Source: an uncultured Phycisphaerales bacterium
Lineage (GTDB): Bacteria; Planctomycetota; Phycisphaerae; Phycisphaerales; SM1A02
Length of the DNA stretch: 64,000 nt
Direction: 5' to 3'
Assembly (NCBI GenBank): GCA_905480395.1
Contig: CAJQQE010000039.1
Span: forward strand, 1 to 64,000
Under the pieces are notes generated by a model. That model saw nothing but the letters and a program-made list of their open reading frames with translations. It did no database searches and had not been told where the DNA came from. This document shows, piece by piece, positions 7,371 to 16,011 of this stretch (positions are counted from its first letter, which is position 1; each line of letters opens with the position of its first letter). The translations under genes and the position numbers were made by a program.

Positions 7371-9554
7371 TCAATTCACACCCACTGGGGTGAGATCCTG
7401 AGACGTCGAGGTACCGGAGGCATCGCCCTTGGCCGCTTTCAACTGGACGAGGCCGACTGACTGCACGTCGAAACCGTCTACGAGTTCGTTGTAGCCGAGA
7501 ACCGTGACCCCCGCAAGGTGCGGATGAAGGATCTGCCGCATGGGCGCGCGAACCGTTGGCGAGGAGACCACGATGACCGGTCGCCCCGCGGCGGTGAGCG
7601 GCTGCGAGGCATCTGCGACGGCTCGAGCAACCTCTGCGGCCAAGTTGGGTGGCACCGAAACCGTGGTCCCGGCGGCCCCCCGCTCGATATAGCCGTTGAC
7701 GCGATCCTCGACCGCGGGGTCCATGGTGACCACGTGAAGCCTCGCTTTGCCTTCGGCTGGTGTTTCGGCGTGCAGGGTGCAAATCGTGCGACGAAGCGCG
7801 TTCCGAACGTACTCGACCAGCACATCGGGATCGCGGGTGTGCGAAATCCAGTCCCCCAATGTCTCGACGATGGTCTCGAGATCGCGAATCGGCACCGATT
7901 CCCGGAGAAGGGCTTGGAGTACTTTCTGCAGCTCCCCCATCTTGAGCTGGGCTGGAATGACCTCTTCGACCAAACGAGCCGCGGACTGCTTCAGTTGCTC
8001 GACAAGGTTGCCCACCTCTTCGCGGGTGAGGAGCTCGTCCGCATGACGTCTCACAACCTCCGTGAGATGGGTGGCGATCACACTGGTTGGATCAACCACC
8101 GTGTAATTCTGCGTCTCCGCCCGCATCCGAAGGGACGGATCGATCCAGATCGCATCCAGCCCGAAGGCCGGCTCAAGGCCCGCAATGCCCTCCAACTTGC
8201 CGGTCGCCAAGCCGGAGTCCATGGCCATGAGTAACTCGGGATGGACCTCGCCATCGTCGACGGAGGCGCCGCGGATCTTGAGTCGATACCGATCGGGCGG
8301 CAACTGCATGTTGTCTCGAATTCGAACCGGTGGCATGACCAGACCGAGCTCCGAAGCCAACTGGTGCCGAATCATCGCAATTCGGTCGAGGAGATCGCCC
8401 CCGACCAGTCGAACCAGTCCGTAACCGACCTCCAATTCGAGCGTGTCCACCCCAAGAAGTTCCTCGACCGCCTTCGGTTGGGCCCGCTCTGCCTCTGCCT
8501 CTTCTCGGGCTTCCGTCTCCTTCTCGGTGACGACCGCCCGCTGCGAATCGCGCACAAACCAGCCGACGCCGGTGGTGGCGATCGCCGCGATGAGCAACGG
8601 AACGGTGGGGAGTGGCGTCATCGCAAGAAGACCGAGGAATCCCCCGATGAGGAAGAGCGCCATCGGCTGGGATGCCAGCTGAGACGGGATCTCCATCCCG
8701 ATGTTCTGGTCGCCACCCGCTCGAGCGACGATGAGACCTGCGGCGATCGCGACGATGAACGCCGGAATCTGCGACACCAGCCCGTCCCCGATCGACAGCA
8801 TTCCGAAGATTCGGATCGACTCACTGGCCGACCAGTCATGCATCAGCATCGCGATCGCGAAGCCGCCGAGGATGTTCACGATGGTGATAATGATGCCGGC
8901 GATCGCATCGCCACGGACGAATTTCGAGGCACCATCCATCGCCCCGTAAAAGTCGGCTTCACGAGTGATCTCTTCACGTCTCGCACGGGCATTCGACTCT
9001 GAAATCAAGCCTGCAGAGAGATCCGCATCGATCGCCATTTGCTTGCCGGGCATCGCATCGAGGGTGAACCGAGCCGCCACCTCGGACATTCGCGTCGCAC
9101 CCTTGGTGATCACGACAAACTGCACAATGATCAAGATGAGGAAGATGATGGCGCCAATGACCGGGTTGCTCCCCGCGACAAAGTTGGCGAATGCTTCGAT
9201 GACCTCGCCCGCGGCGCTCCCAGCATCCGCGTCGTCCAACTCACCGGCGGCGAGAATAAGCCTCGTCGACGCGACGTTGAGCACCAACCGAAACAGCGTG
9301 GTCGCCAGAAGCAGCGCAGGAAAGACGCTGAAATCCAGCGGCCGCTTCATATAGATTGTGGTCAGGAGAATGATGGCCGCGACGGCGATGTTTCCACTGA
9401 TCAGAATGTCGAGCGCGAGCGGAGGAAGCGGTACGACGAGCACACCGATCAACCCGAGGAACCCGATCGGAACGATCAGATGCCGATAGCTGGCAATGCG
9501 ATGAACAATTCTGGGTAGGGTGAGTTGCTCGGCCAATTGACGGTTTCCTTGCAT
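7371..9554 (-). CDS. flhA: Flagellar export gate protein FlhA
   Basis: 727 residues, normal for the FHIPEP family. The N-terminal half has about eight membrane helices (LIVPIGFLGLIGVLVVPLPP, then NIAVAAIILLTTIYMKRPLDFSVFP and so on) and the conserved loop with MPGKQMAIDADLSAGLIS and ARRREEITREADFYGAMDGA. The C-terminal half is the cytoplasmic domain that docks export substrates and chaperones. FlhA forms the nonameric export ring with FlhB, FliP, FliQ and FliR, which lie directly upstream in the same unit. The start MQGNRQLAEQL follows the flhB stop by 19 bases. Confidence 0.95.
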   Translation of the reverse strand: MQGNRQLAEQLTLPRIVHRIASYRHLIVPIGFLGLIGVLVVPLPPLALDILISGNIAVAAIILLTTIYMKRPLDFSVFPALLLATTLFRLVLNVASTRLILAAGELDDADAGSAAGEVIEAFANFVAGSNPVIGAIIFLILIIVQFVVITKGATRMSEVAARFTLDAMPGKQMAIDADLSAGLISESNARARREEITREADFYGAMDGASKFVRGDAIAGIIITIVNILGGFAIAMLMHDWSASESIRIFGMLSIGDGLVSQIPAFIVAIAAGLIVARAGGDQNIGMEIPSQLASQPMALFLIGGFLGLLAMTPLPTVPLLIAAIATTGVGWFVRDSQRAVVTEKETEAREEAEAERAQPKAVEELLGVDTLELEVGYGLVRLVGGDLLDRIAMIRHQLASELGLVMPPVRIRDNMQLPPDRYRLKIRGASVDDGEVHPELLMAMDSGLATGKLEGIAGLEPAFGLDAIWIDPSLRMRAETQNYTVVDPTSVIATHLTEVVRRHADELLTREEVGNLVEQLKQSAARLVEEVIPAQLKMGELQKVLQALLRESVPIRDLETIVETLGDWISHTRDPDVLVEYVRNALRRTICTLHAETPAEGKARLHVVTMDPAVEDRVNGYIERGAAGTTVSVPPNLAAEVARAVADASQPLTAAGRPVIVVSSPTVRAPMRQILHPHLAGVTVLGYNELVDGFDVQSVGLVQLKAAKGDASGTSTSQDLTPVGVN

Positions 9555-9573
9555 GCATCGATCGGGCCGCTGA

Positions 9574-10632
9574 TTAGGCTGCTCGACCGTTCATGCGATA
9601 CACATATGCGAGAACTTCTGCGACCGCGGAGTAGGCGTCCGGAGGGATAAAATCCCCCGTCTTCACGGTGCCATGGAGAATTCGAGCCAGCGGTTTGCGC
9701 TCGACGATGGGAATGGAATGAGTCGCCGCAATCTGACGAATGCGAAGGGCGACGTGATCGACGCCGATGGCGACCACCTGCGGCGCGTGCATCGACTCCG
9801 AGTCGTATCGAATCGCCACCGAAATGTGCTCCGGATTGGTGACGATGACATCGGCGGTCGGTACAGACTGGTTGATCCGCTGCATCGCGATCTGCCGGGC
9901 AAACTGCATGCGGCGTTGTTTTACGCGGGGATCACCCTCACTGTCTTTGTGCTCATCCTTCACCTCCTGCTTACTCATCCGGTGATCCTTGGCATGCTTC
10001 CATTTCTGAAAGATGTAGTCGAGCAGCGCCAGAATCAAGAGCGCCAACGCCACTAACAACGCCAGCTCAAGCATCAGCCTGCCGATGAGTGCGAACCCGG
10101 GCATCAGACCCCCCTGCGGGAGAACGATGAGGACGTCGTGCATCCGCCAGGAAACCACGGTCGCAACCCCCATCGCAATCGTGACTTTTCCAAGGTCCAT
10201 CGCGCCTTTCACCAAGCCTTGGACGCCGACGATCCGCTTGAATCCGCTGATCGGACTCAGTTTTTCGAGCTTCGGTTCGATCGGTTTCGGCGACACCAGC
10301 CAACCGACTTGCCAGAAGTGACCGACGTAGGCCGCCAGCCAGGCCGCAACCGAGAGCGGTGCCAACACCACTACCGCGGCGATGCCTGCCATCTCCAACG
10401 ATTTGGCCGCGCCAAACGACGATGACTCGCCGCTCGTACTCAGGATGATCTCCAACATGGAGCCCAGTCGCTCAATCGACGCCGCGGCCATTCCCCAGAG
10501 GAGCAGCGTGACGAACGTCAGCAGCAACGCCCCCGCGAGATCAGTGCTCTTGGCAATGCGACCGTCTTCCCGTGCCTTGAGGATCTTGCGAGGCGTCGCG
10601 TCTTCGGTTTTTTCACCAAGATCTTCAGCCAT
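9574..10632 (-). CDS. flhB: Flagellar export switch protein FlhB, NPEH variant
   Basis: 352 residues: N-terminal MAEDLGEKTEDATPRK, four membrane helices to about residue 208, then the cytoplasmic domain. FlhB switches export specificity from rod/hook to filament substrates after self-cleavage in an Asn-Pro-Thr-His loop. Here the loop reads TNPEH (Asn266-Pro267-Glu268-His269): Asn, Pro and His are kept but Thr is replaced by Glu. The flanking sequence (ISVAIRYD, then APQVVAIGVDHVALRIRQIA) is normal. The start at 10632 is preferred because GGAGGGGG lies 9 bases upstream and it follows the fliR stop by one base; an ATG six codons earlier would place this ribosome site inside the gene. Confidence 0.93.
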   Translation of the reverse strand: MAEDLGEKTEDATPRKILKAREDGRIAKSTDLAGALLLTFVTLLLWGMAAASIERLGSMLEIILSTSGESSSFGAAKSLEMAGIAAVVVLAPLSVAAWLAAYVGHFWQVGWLVSPKPIEPKLEKLSPISGFKRIVGVQGLVKGAMDLGKVTIAMGVATVVSWRMHDVLIVLPQGGLMPGFALIGRLMLELALLVALALLILALLDYIFQKWKHAKDHRMSKQEVKDEHKDSEGDPRVKQRRMQFARQIAMQRINQSVPTADVIVTNPEHISVAIRYDSESMHAPQVVAIGVDHVALRIRQIAATHSIPIVERKPLARILHGTVKTGDFIPPDAYSAVAEVLAYVYRMNGRAA

Positions 10633-10633
10633 G

Positions 10634-11458
10634 TCAGACGCCCCCTCCAACCGTCGCCGGCGGGGTGGTCGCCCAGATGTGAATCTGATCGAGCACCGTC
10701 CCGATCCACTCCGCCGCGACCGCGTCGATCACCGAAAGGCCGGCGATCATCACGGTGAGGCCGATCATGATTCGAAGGGGGAATCCCAGACTGAGGACAT
10801 TGAGCTGCGGCACGGTCTTGGAGACAAACCCCATGGCCACCGTCTCCAGAAACACCACCCCGAGCAATGGGAGCGCGACCCGCATGCCGATCTCGGTCGC
10901 CCCCAGCACCATGCCCATCAGGATGGGAAGCGTGTTGCTTTCTTCGAGAAACACCCCGGCGTTGACGTACTCGAAACTCCGGAGCGTCGAGAGGAAGATC
11001 GCCTCAAGGCCGCCCATCATCAGAAAAGTCGACAAGGCTAGAAAGTAGAGCAACTGCTGGACGACGTCGGACTCTTCGCCCACTGCCGGATTATAAAATC
11101 TCGCAAATCCGAGGCCCATCTGCTGGCCGTTGATCATGCCCGCGGTCTGCATCGCCAGCATGGGCATCGTCGCGAGGAATCCGATGAAGGCGCCGATGCC
11201 AATCTCCACCGCCGCGAGGGGAACGATCGACCAAGGGTTCATCGCGACCTCGGGCATCGGGACACCCTTCGCCGAGAGCAGCATAAAAGCGCCAATACCC
11301 GCGACGAAGACCAGCAAGACTTTGAGACGCATCGGAACTGAAGTGGTCGAAAGCACCGGCGCATAGATCGCCAGTCCACCGATGCGCATGGTCACCAGCA
11401 TTGCCGGCCCCATGCTTCGTTCGATGGTCTCGATGGCACTGTTCACACGAAGCTCCAT
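10634..11458 (-). CDS. fliR: Flagellar export protein FliR
   Basis: 274 residues, normal for FliR, with six hydrophobic helices and the family pattern MRIGGLAIYAPVLSTTSVPMRLKVLL near the start and GMINGQQMGLGFARFYNP in the middle. FliR builds the export-gate core with FliP and FliQ in the inner membrane. The start at 11458 follows the fliQ stop by one base (TGAAATG arrangement); an in-frame extension to 11515 would run into fliQ and is rejected. Confidence 0.92.
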   Translation of the reverse strand: MELRVNSAIETIERSMGPAMLVTMRIGGLAIYAPVLSTTSVPMRLKVLLVFVAGIGAFMLLSAKGVPMPEVAMNPWSIVPLAAVEIGIGAFIGFLATMPMLAMQTAGMINGQQMGLGFARFYNPAVGEESDVVQQLLYFLALSTFLMMGGLEAIFLSTLRSFEYVNAGVFLEESNTLPILMGMVLGATEIGMRVALPLLGVVFLETVAMGFVSKTVPQLNVLSLGFPLRIMIGLTVMIAGLSVIDAVAAEWIGTVLDQIHIWATTPPATVGGGV

Positions 11459-11459
11459 T

Positions 11460-11708
11460 TCAACCGACGAACATTCGCTGCGCGAATTCGACCATCTGGG
11501 TCGAAATCCAACCAAGAAGCATGATCGTCACCAAGATCATCACGGCGATCTTCGGAACGAAGGAAAGCGTCTGCTCTTGGATCTGGGTCACCGCCTGAGC
11601 GATACTCACCACCAGTCCAATGAGCAGACCGGAGACGAGAATCGGCGTGGCGATTTGGAGCGAGATCATCAATGCGGAGCGAGCGAGATCAAGCGCGTCA
11701 ATCTCCAT
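11460..11708 (-). CDS. fliQ: Flagellar export protein FliQ
   Basis: 82 residues with two membrane helices: LMISLQIATPILVSGLLIGL and then IAVMILVTIMLLGWISTQMV, joined by the conserved VSIAQAVTQIQEQTLSFVPK loop. This is the FliQ family signature and length. The start at 11708 (MEIDALDLARS) has GGAAGGA upstream; an earlier ATG 11 codons upstream has none. It lies 54 bases after fliP. Confidence 0.93.
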   Translation of the reverse strand: MEIDALDLARSALMISLQIATPILVSGLLIGLVVSIAQAVTQIQEQTLSFVPKIAVMILVTIMLLGWISTQMVEFAQRMFVG

Positions 11709-11762
11709 GTGGGAGTCCTTCCCGAGAACAGGCCTCCGCATCCTGCGGAGACGAAAAAATGG

Positions 11763-12560
11763 TCAGCCAGAGCCGACCCGGACCACGCTCTCCAAGAGGC
11801 TTCCGGCGACGAGGGCCCAGCCGTCGGCGACCACGAAGAGAAGCAACTTGAATGGCAGCGAGATGAACACTGGCGGAAGCATCATCATGCCCATCGAGAT
11901 GAGCAAACTTGAGACGACCATGTCGATGACTAAGAACGGCAAGTAGATTCGGAACGCGATCAAGAACGCAATTTTCAATTCACTGAGCACGAATGCTGGG
12001 ATCAACGACACCATGCCGACATCTTGCCACTCCATTTCCTGTTGCGCCTCGGCGTCGTAGCCTTGGAAATTGAGCATCATGCCGACCGACGACTCGTTCT
12101 CGCCACCCCGAATCTGAGCGATCATGAACTGTCGCAGCGGCTGCTTCACACCCTCCCATGCCTCAAACGAGTTTCGCTCATCAATGGGTGCATCCAAGTA
12201 TGGCTGGATGCCCCCGCTCCACATCGCCTCGAGCGTGGGCGACATCGCGACGAACGTGAGGAAGAGACTGAGCCCGACCACGACCTGGCTCGGCGGGAGT
12301 CCTTGGGTCCCGATCGCCTGCCTGAGCAGACCGAGGACCACCACGAAACGTGTGAAAGACGTGCAGAGAATCAGGATCGCCGGGGCGAGCGTCAGAACCG
12401 TGAGCATCAGAACGATGCTGATCGGCGCCGACGTGGTTCCGTCCATGCCCGGAATCGCTTGCGCGGCCGCTTCGACGAAGCCGATCGGGTTCTCCAACTG
12501 GGAACTCGAAGTCAGACCGGGGGCCATTTGTGCGAGATTGAAAGCAGGGATCGTGAACAT
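11763..12560 (-). CDS. fliP: Flagellar export protein FliP
   Basis: 265 residues. The conserved block LTVLTLAPAILILCTSFTR, VVVLGLLRQAIGTQGLPPSQV and the C-terminal LSELKIAFLIAFRIYLPFLV plus MGMMMLPPVFISLPFKLLLF identify FliP, which forms the pentameric core of the export gate with FliQ and FliR. The N terminus has about 45 polar residues before the first helix and no cleavable signal peptide, unlike enterobacterial FliP. The start overlaps the preceding fliO-like stop (TGATG). Confidence 0.94.
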   Translation of the reverse strand: MFTIPAFNLAQMAPGLTSSSQLENPIGFVEAAAQAIPGMDGTTSAPISIVLMLTVLTLAPAILILCTSFTRFVVVLGLLRQAIGTQGLPPSQVVVGLSLFLTFVAMSPTLEAMWSGGIQPYLDAPIDERNSFEAWEGVKQPLRQFMIAQIRGGENESSVGMMLNFQGYDAEAQQEMEWQDVGMVSLIPAFVLSELKIAFLIAFRIYLPFLVIDMVVSSLLISMGMMMLPPVFISLPFKLLLFVVADGWALVAGSLLESVVRVGSG

Positions 12561-13498
12561 CAGTTGCCGCGTACCCCTCGACGAGGTCGACGACGTGTGA
12601 GATCGACGGTTTCGATGGGCCCTTGGATGGGAAGCCCATCGTCGCCGCTGAATCCCTTGGGTCGACCCCGACGGTCATAGAGACCGAGTGATTGTTCAAG
12701 ATCGCGGCCGAATCCACCTTTTGCGTCACGTTCGTTGACATTCAACTGCCGACGAAGCTCCGCGACCTCGTCTCGATCGCCAAACTCGCTGAGCGTCGTG
12801 ACGGCGCCACCCTTCCCTGCCTGCTGATGAAGCAGAAGTACTTTCGGTCCACATTCCAAGAGGACCAGCGATGCCGATCGCCCGAAGGGGAATCGCCCCA
12901 GCACCGAGACCACGCCGGATGGACGGGGCCCACCGGCGAGCCCGATGGCCCGACCTCCGAAGCGTCTCATCAAGACCGCCGCGATCACGAGGACCGAAAG
13001 AAGTCCAAACACCCTCAGCTCGGGGGCGTTCCACCAGGCGGTGGCCCCCACCGGCGAGATGGCGCCACCATCACCGGCCGCCACCGAGGAGTCCGCTGAC
13101 GCCCCAAAGATGGCTCGCCGATCAAAGGAGGCTGTCGCACCCGCCTGGCTCAAGACGTCGGCCGAGACATCTTCAGCAATGATTGATGCCATCAATTCGC
13201 CATCGGGGCCCGACGCCAGCGGCGGTGCAACCTCGCCGATGGTCTCGATGGGTTGCGAGGCAAGGCTCGACGGATCGACGGCCACGGGCCCCTCAAATCC
13301 GGTGGTTTCTTCGGGCTCCAGAGCGGCGAGGACCGTCGGGACGTCCTTGATCTCGTCGAGCTCGAGCGGAACGGCCTCGGTGATCGTCGCCACCCCGTTC
13401 AATTCGGAGGATGGTGGCGCGACGGACTCCGCCCCAGTGGCGAACGACGTGAGAAGACCGAAAACGATGATGATGAAACAGAGTCGCGCGATGCCCAT
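12560..13498 (-). CDS. fliO: FliO-like flagellar protein with signal peptide and long periplasmic domain
   Basis: 312 residues. The N terminus is a signal sequence (GIARLCFIIIVFGLLTSFATG). A Pro/Glu/Ala-rich periplasmic stretch of about 150 residues follows, then one membrane helix (VFGLLSVLVIAAVLMRRFGG) and a small cytoplasmic domain with VVSVLGRFPFGRSASLVLLE and LLLHQQAGKGG, which match the beta-rich core of FliO (the helper for FliP assembly). Ordinary FliO is about 100-220 residues, so the periplasmic part is enlarged. Start 13498 is chosen for AGGAAGG 8 bases upstream. Its place directly before fliP supports the call. Confidence 0.78.
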   Translation of the reverse strand: MGIARLCFIIIVFGLLTSFATGAESVAPPSSELNGVATITEAVPLELDEIKDVPTVLAALEPEETTGFEGPVAVDPSSLASQPIETIGEVAPPLASGPDGELMASIIAEDVSADVLSQAGATASFDRRAIFGASADSSVAAGDGGAISPVGATAWWNAPELRVFGLLSVLVIAAVLMRRFGGRAIGLAGGPRPSGVVSVLGRFPFGRSASLVLLECGPKVLLLHQQAGKGGAVTTLSEFGDRDEVAELRRQLNVNERDAKGGFGRDLEQSLGLYDRRGRPKGFSGDDGLPIQGPIETVDLTRRRPRRGVRGN

Positions 13499-13564
13499 GG
13501 ACGCCTTCCTGGCTTTTGGATTCGCAGCCGGATCCTCCGGCCGCCGCACGCAGAACAGACGGAA

Positions 13565-13999
13565 TCAGCCGACGTTGGCCTCTGGTATTCCGCCGACGAT
13601 CTCGCTGATGCGAACGCAGAAGTTCTCGTTGAGGACCAGCACCTCGCCTCTGGCGACATGCCGACCATTGACAAAGATGTCCACGGGGTCTCCCGCCGCC
13701 TTATCGAGTTCGACAACACAGTCTGGCGAGAGCTTCAACACGTCGTCCACCAACATGCTGGTCCGACCGAGCTCGATCCGGACGTCGAGATCGACGTCGC
13801 CGAGCATGCCGATTTCTGATGACGTGGTGTTTGCAGTCCCCTGGCCGAAATCCGGAAGTGGAACGGAGACCGCCGATTGGGCCTCCTCCGTCATCTGCTC
13901 GACCTGGGCGTTCGCATCGCGAATCACCGCGTCGGCGACGACCCCGGGGTCAACTTCCGGGGATGGAATCGGATTCTGTCTTGGATCTGAATCGGTCAT
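13565..13999 (-). CDS. fliN: Flagellar motor switch protein FliN
   Basis: 144 residues. The C-terminal half is a SpoA (surface presentation of antigens) domain: LGDVDLDVRIELGRTSMLVD, VVELDKAAGDPVDIFVNGRH and ARGEVLVLNENFCVRISEIV, the FliN signature. FliN forms the lower C-ring of the motor. The first about 60 residues are an acidic linker. The start at 13999 (MTDSDPRQ) is preferred to longer in-frame openings, whose extra sequence is Arg/Cys-rich and unlike FliN. No fliM lies beside it, although fliL-fliM-fliN is a common order. Confidence 0.9.
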   Translation of the reverse strand: MTDSDPRQNPIPSPEVDPGVVADAVIRDANAQVEQMTEEAQSAVSVPLPDFGQGTANTTSSEIGMLGDVDLDVRIELGRTSMLVDDVLKLSPDCVVELDKAAGDPVDIFVNGRHVARGEVLVLNENFCVRISEIVGGIPEANVG

Positions 14000-14228
14000 T
14001 CGGTGCGGCTCCGCCGTCCCTAGGGATCGCGTGACAGGTGGCACGCACCGGCATCCATGCCGGAACCACCTCGTCCAATCATCGGACAGGCTGGCGGCGG
14101 GACTGCAGATATTGCGGGCCACGGCTGCGCGTTCCGCGCAAGCAGTGCGCTCCGGGGCAAAATGGCCCCCGAATATCGATTCCACCCGGCGGCCCCGGGC
14201 GGCGCTTCTTCGGTTTGAAAAACTCGCG

Positions 14229-14855
14229 TCAGCGATTCACGCGGCGACCCAGTTCCATGACCACGATCACGTCGTGGATGATGGGCCCGTCCGGCATCGC
14301 CTGGATTCCTGATGCCGAACCGTCGAAAGATTGATTCGTCGTCGAAATCGGCATCGAGCGAGGCCGACGATCAAAGAGGCCGTTATTGCCGAGCGATCGA
14401 GCGACCCGAGCCTCCAGGGCTCCCAATTCGTCCGAATCGAGGTCCCGCCGACTGGCGGACTTCCAGATCGACATCAAGGCCGCTTCGATCTTTCCGGGGG
14501 CGCCCTGGGCTTCGATCTCAAGCCAGCGCTTGTCCCGATGATCCACCTCGAGATAGACCTTGGTCGAGTACATGAACCCGATGCCTGAAGTCTCATTAAA
14601 GAGGTGGTCGTCGAAAATAAGGACCTCGGCGAGTTCCGGCTCAATCGAGGCCGCGTCCATGGCGGTCGACATCTCGCTGGCTTCCGTCCGGGTCGGCTCG
14701 GAGAACATCATGAAACCCCCACCGATGAGACCCGCCTCAGCGAGCAGAAGGGCCATGGTCATCATGGCGGTCTTCATTCGGGCGGACTTCCGCTTCGAAT
14801 TCGGAGTGGTATCAGAGGCTTCATTTCCGCCCTGGTTTTCGACTTGATCGATCAT
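14229..14855 (-). CDS. fliL: Flagellar basal body protein FliL-like
   Basis: 208 residues with a short cytoplasmic N terminus, one membrane helix at about 30-50 (MKTAMMTMALLLAEAGLIGG) and a periplasmic domain. FliL surrounds the stator units and supports torque. Similarity to the family is seen in the overall plan and position (first gene of the block, upstream of fliN) rather than in strong motifs. The start at 14855 has AGGGAG 9 bases upstream; a start 22 codons earlier is less likely. This is probably the first gene of the minus-strand flagellar unit. Confidence 0.7.
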   Translation of the reverse strand: MIDQVENQGGNEASDTTPNSKRKSARMKTAMMTMALLLAEAGLIGGGFMMFSEPTRTEASEMSTAMDAASIEPELAEVLIFDDHLFNETSGIGFMYSTKVYLEVDHRDKRWLEIEAQGAPGKIEAALMSIWKSASRRDLDSDELGALEARVARSLGNNGLFDRRPRSMPISTTNQSFDGSASGIQAMPDGPIIHDVIVVMELGRRVNR

Positions 14856-14999
14856 CGCGACGACTCCCTGTGATCGGTTCCAAGAGACGGAACCCGAGTT
14901 GCAGACCGGATACCCGGCCAAACGGGAGAATCGTCGATCCGCCAGCGAGGCTTGAGCAAGCTGAAAGGCTTTGAAGCGGCGAGGGGAGAGTCGTGCCGG

Positions 15000-15908
15000 T
15001 CAATCAGTTCTCGGATGTTCCAAGACGGAGAATGCGTTCGGTACGACTTCCACCGAAATGACCTTGACGGCCTGAGAGTGATGCGGCGGGTCGCCATCGA
15101 CCTGCCAGAGGGATGAATGTTCGAGTTGGATTCGGATCGACGCGCCGGCCCGATAACCCAACTTCGGATGATCAAGATGCCGCCCGCGTCGAAGCCGCAC
15201 CAGCCAGCGGACGAGGTCCCACCGCCCGCGAGTGGGCATCACCACGAGGTCGAGCAGACCGTCGTCCATCTCCGCCCGTCGGGCCGGGTCGAGCCGAGCC
15301 GCGTATTGCCGGGAGTTGGCAACCATCACCACCGCTGGCCCGGGGCCGAACACCGTCTCACCGTCGACGATCGCATGAACCACTGGCGGCTTGAACCGGA
15401 GGAGACTTCGTATCGCCGGAAGCACGTACGAAAGATGATTCGCTGGCCCACGCCGATTTGACGCGAGATCGTGGACCACGTCGGCGTCGAAGCCAATCGA
15501 AGCCATCAGCACGATCACCTCGTCGGGCGATCCCTCGACGAGACCGCGAGCCAGATCGAGATGGCGAACCTGTCCGAATCGGAGGCGGCGCACCACCTCC
15601 TCGGGATCCGCGGTCATCCCGAATTCACGGGCGAACAGGTTCTCGTTACCTGCCGGCATATGGATCAGGGGAATTCCAGCGATCGCGGCTTCCGCGGCCG
15701 CCGATCGGACCGCACCGTCGCCACCAATCACCACCAATGCCCCTCGACCCTGAAGTGGCTCGCGCAACCATGTCTCGGGTGGCCCCGGACTGGTCTCCAT
15801 CAACTCGATCTCGACCCCTTGGGCGGCCGCCACCGAAGAAAGCGCCGCGGACAGTCTTTTCGCACTCCCGGCGCCAGAGATGGGATTGAAGATCACCAGA
15901 GTCGACAT
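15000..15908 (-). CDS. Diacylglycerol/lipid kinase family protein (YegS-like)
   Basis: 302 residues of the DAGK catalytic family, which phosphorylates lipid alcohols with ATP. Visible motifs: IFNPISGAGSAKRL at the N terminus, VVIGGDGAVRSAA as the nucleotide site (GGDGA where most members have GGDGT), IPLIHMPAGNENLFAREFG, and DDGLLDLVVMP near residue 210. The C-terminal beta-sandwich ends with WQVDGDPP. The start at 15908 begins directly with the beta-strand MSTLVIFNP. It lies 144 bases upstream of fliL on the same strand, so it could be co-transcribed, but there is no functional link to flagella that I know. Confidence 0.85.
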   Translation of the reverse strand: MSTLVIFNPISGAGSAKRLSAALSSVAAAQGVEIELMETSPGPPETWLREPLQGRGALVVIGGDGAVRSAAAEAAIAGIPLIHMPAGNENLFAREFGMTADPEEVVRRLRFGQVRHLDLARGLVEGSPDEVIVLMASIGFDADVVHDLASNRRGPANHLSYVLPAIRSLLRFKPPVVHAIVDGETVFGPGPAVVMVANSRQYAARLDPARRAEMDDGLLDLVVMPTRGRWDLVRWLVRLRRGRHLDHPKLGYRAGASIRIQLEHSSLWQVDGDPPHHSQAVKVISVEVVPNAFSVLEHPRTD

Positions 15909-16011
15909 GAGCGACGAGAATATCCACCCGAGATCCCGAGCGCCTTGGTAACGGCCCCGCCTCATGGCCCCAAACGCCCCCGAACGCCCGTGGGTTCCGT
16001 AACATGTCCGC

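Noticed and set aside
10634-11515. Longer fliR beginning at 11515
   Set aside because: It would overlap fliQ by over 50 bases; the ATG at 11458 follows the fliQ stop by one base.
12945-14312. A 455-codon plus-strand frame opposite fliO, fliN and fliL
   Set aside because: Antisense to well-recognised flagellar genes, with Arg/Ser/Thr-rich composition and no family features; long antisense frames are common in this high-GC sequence.
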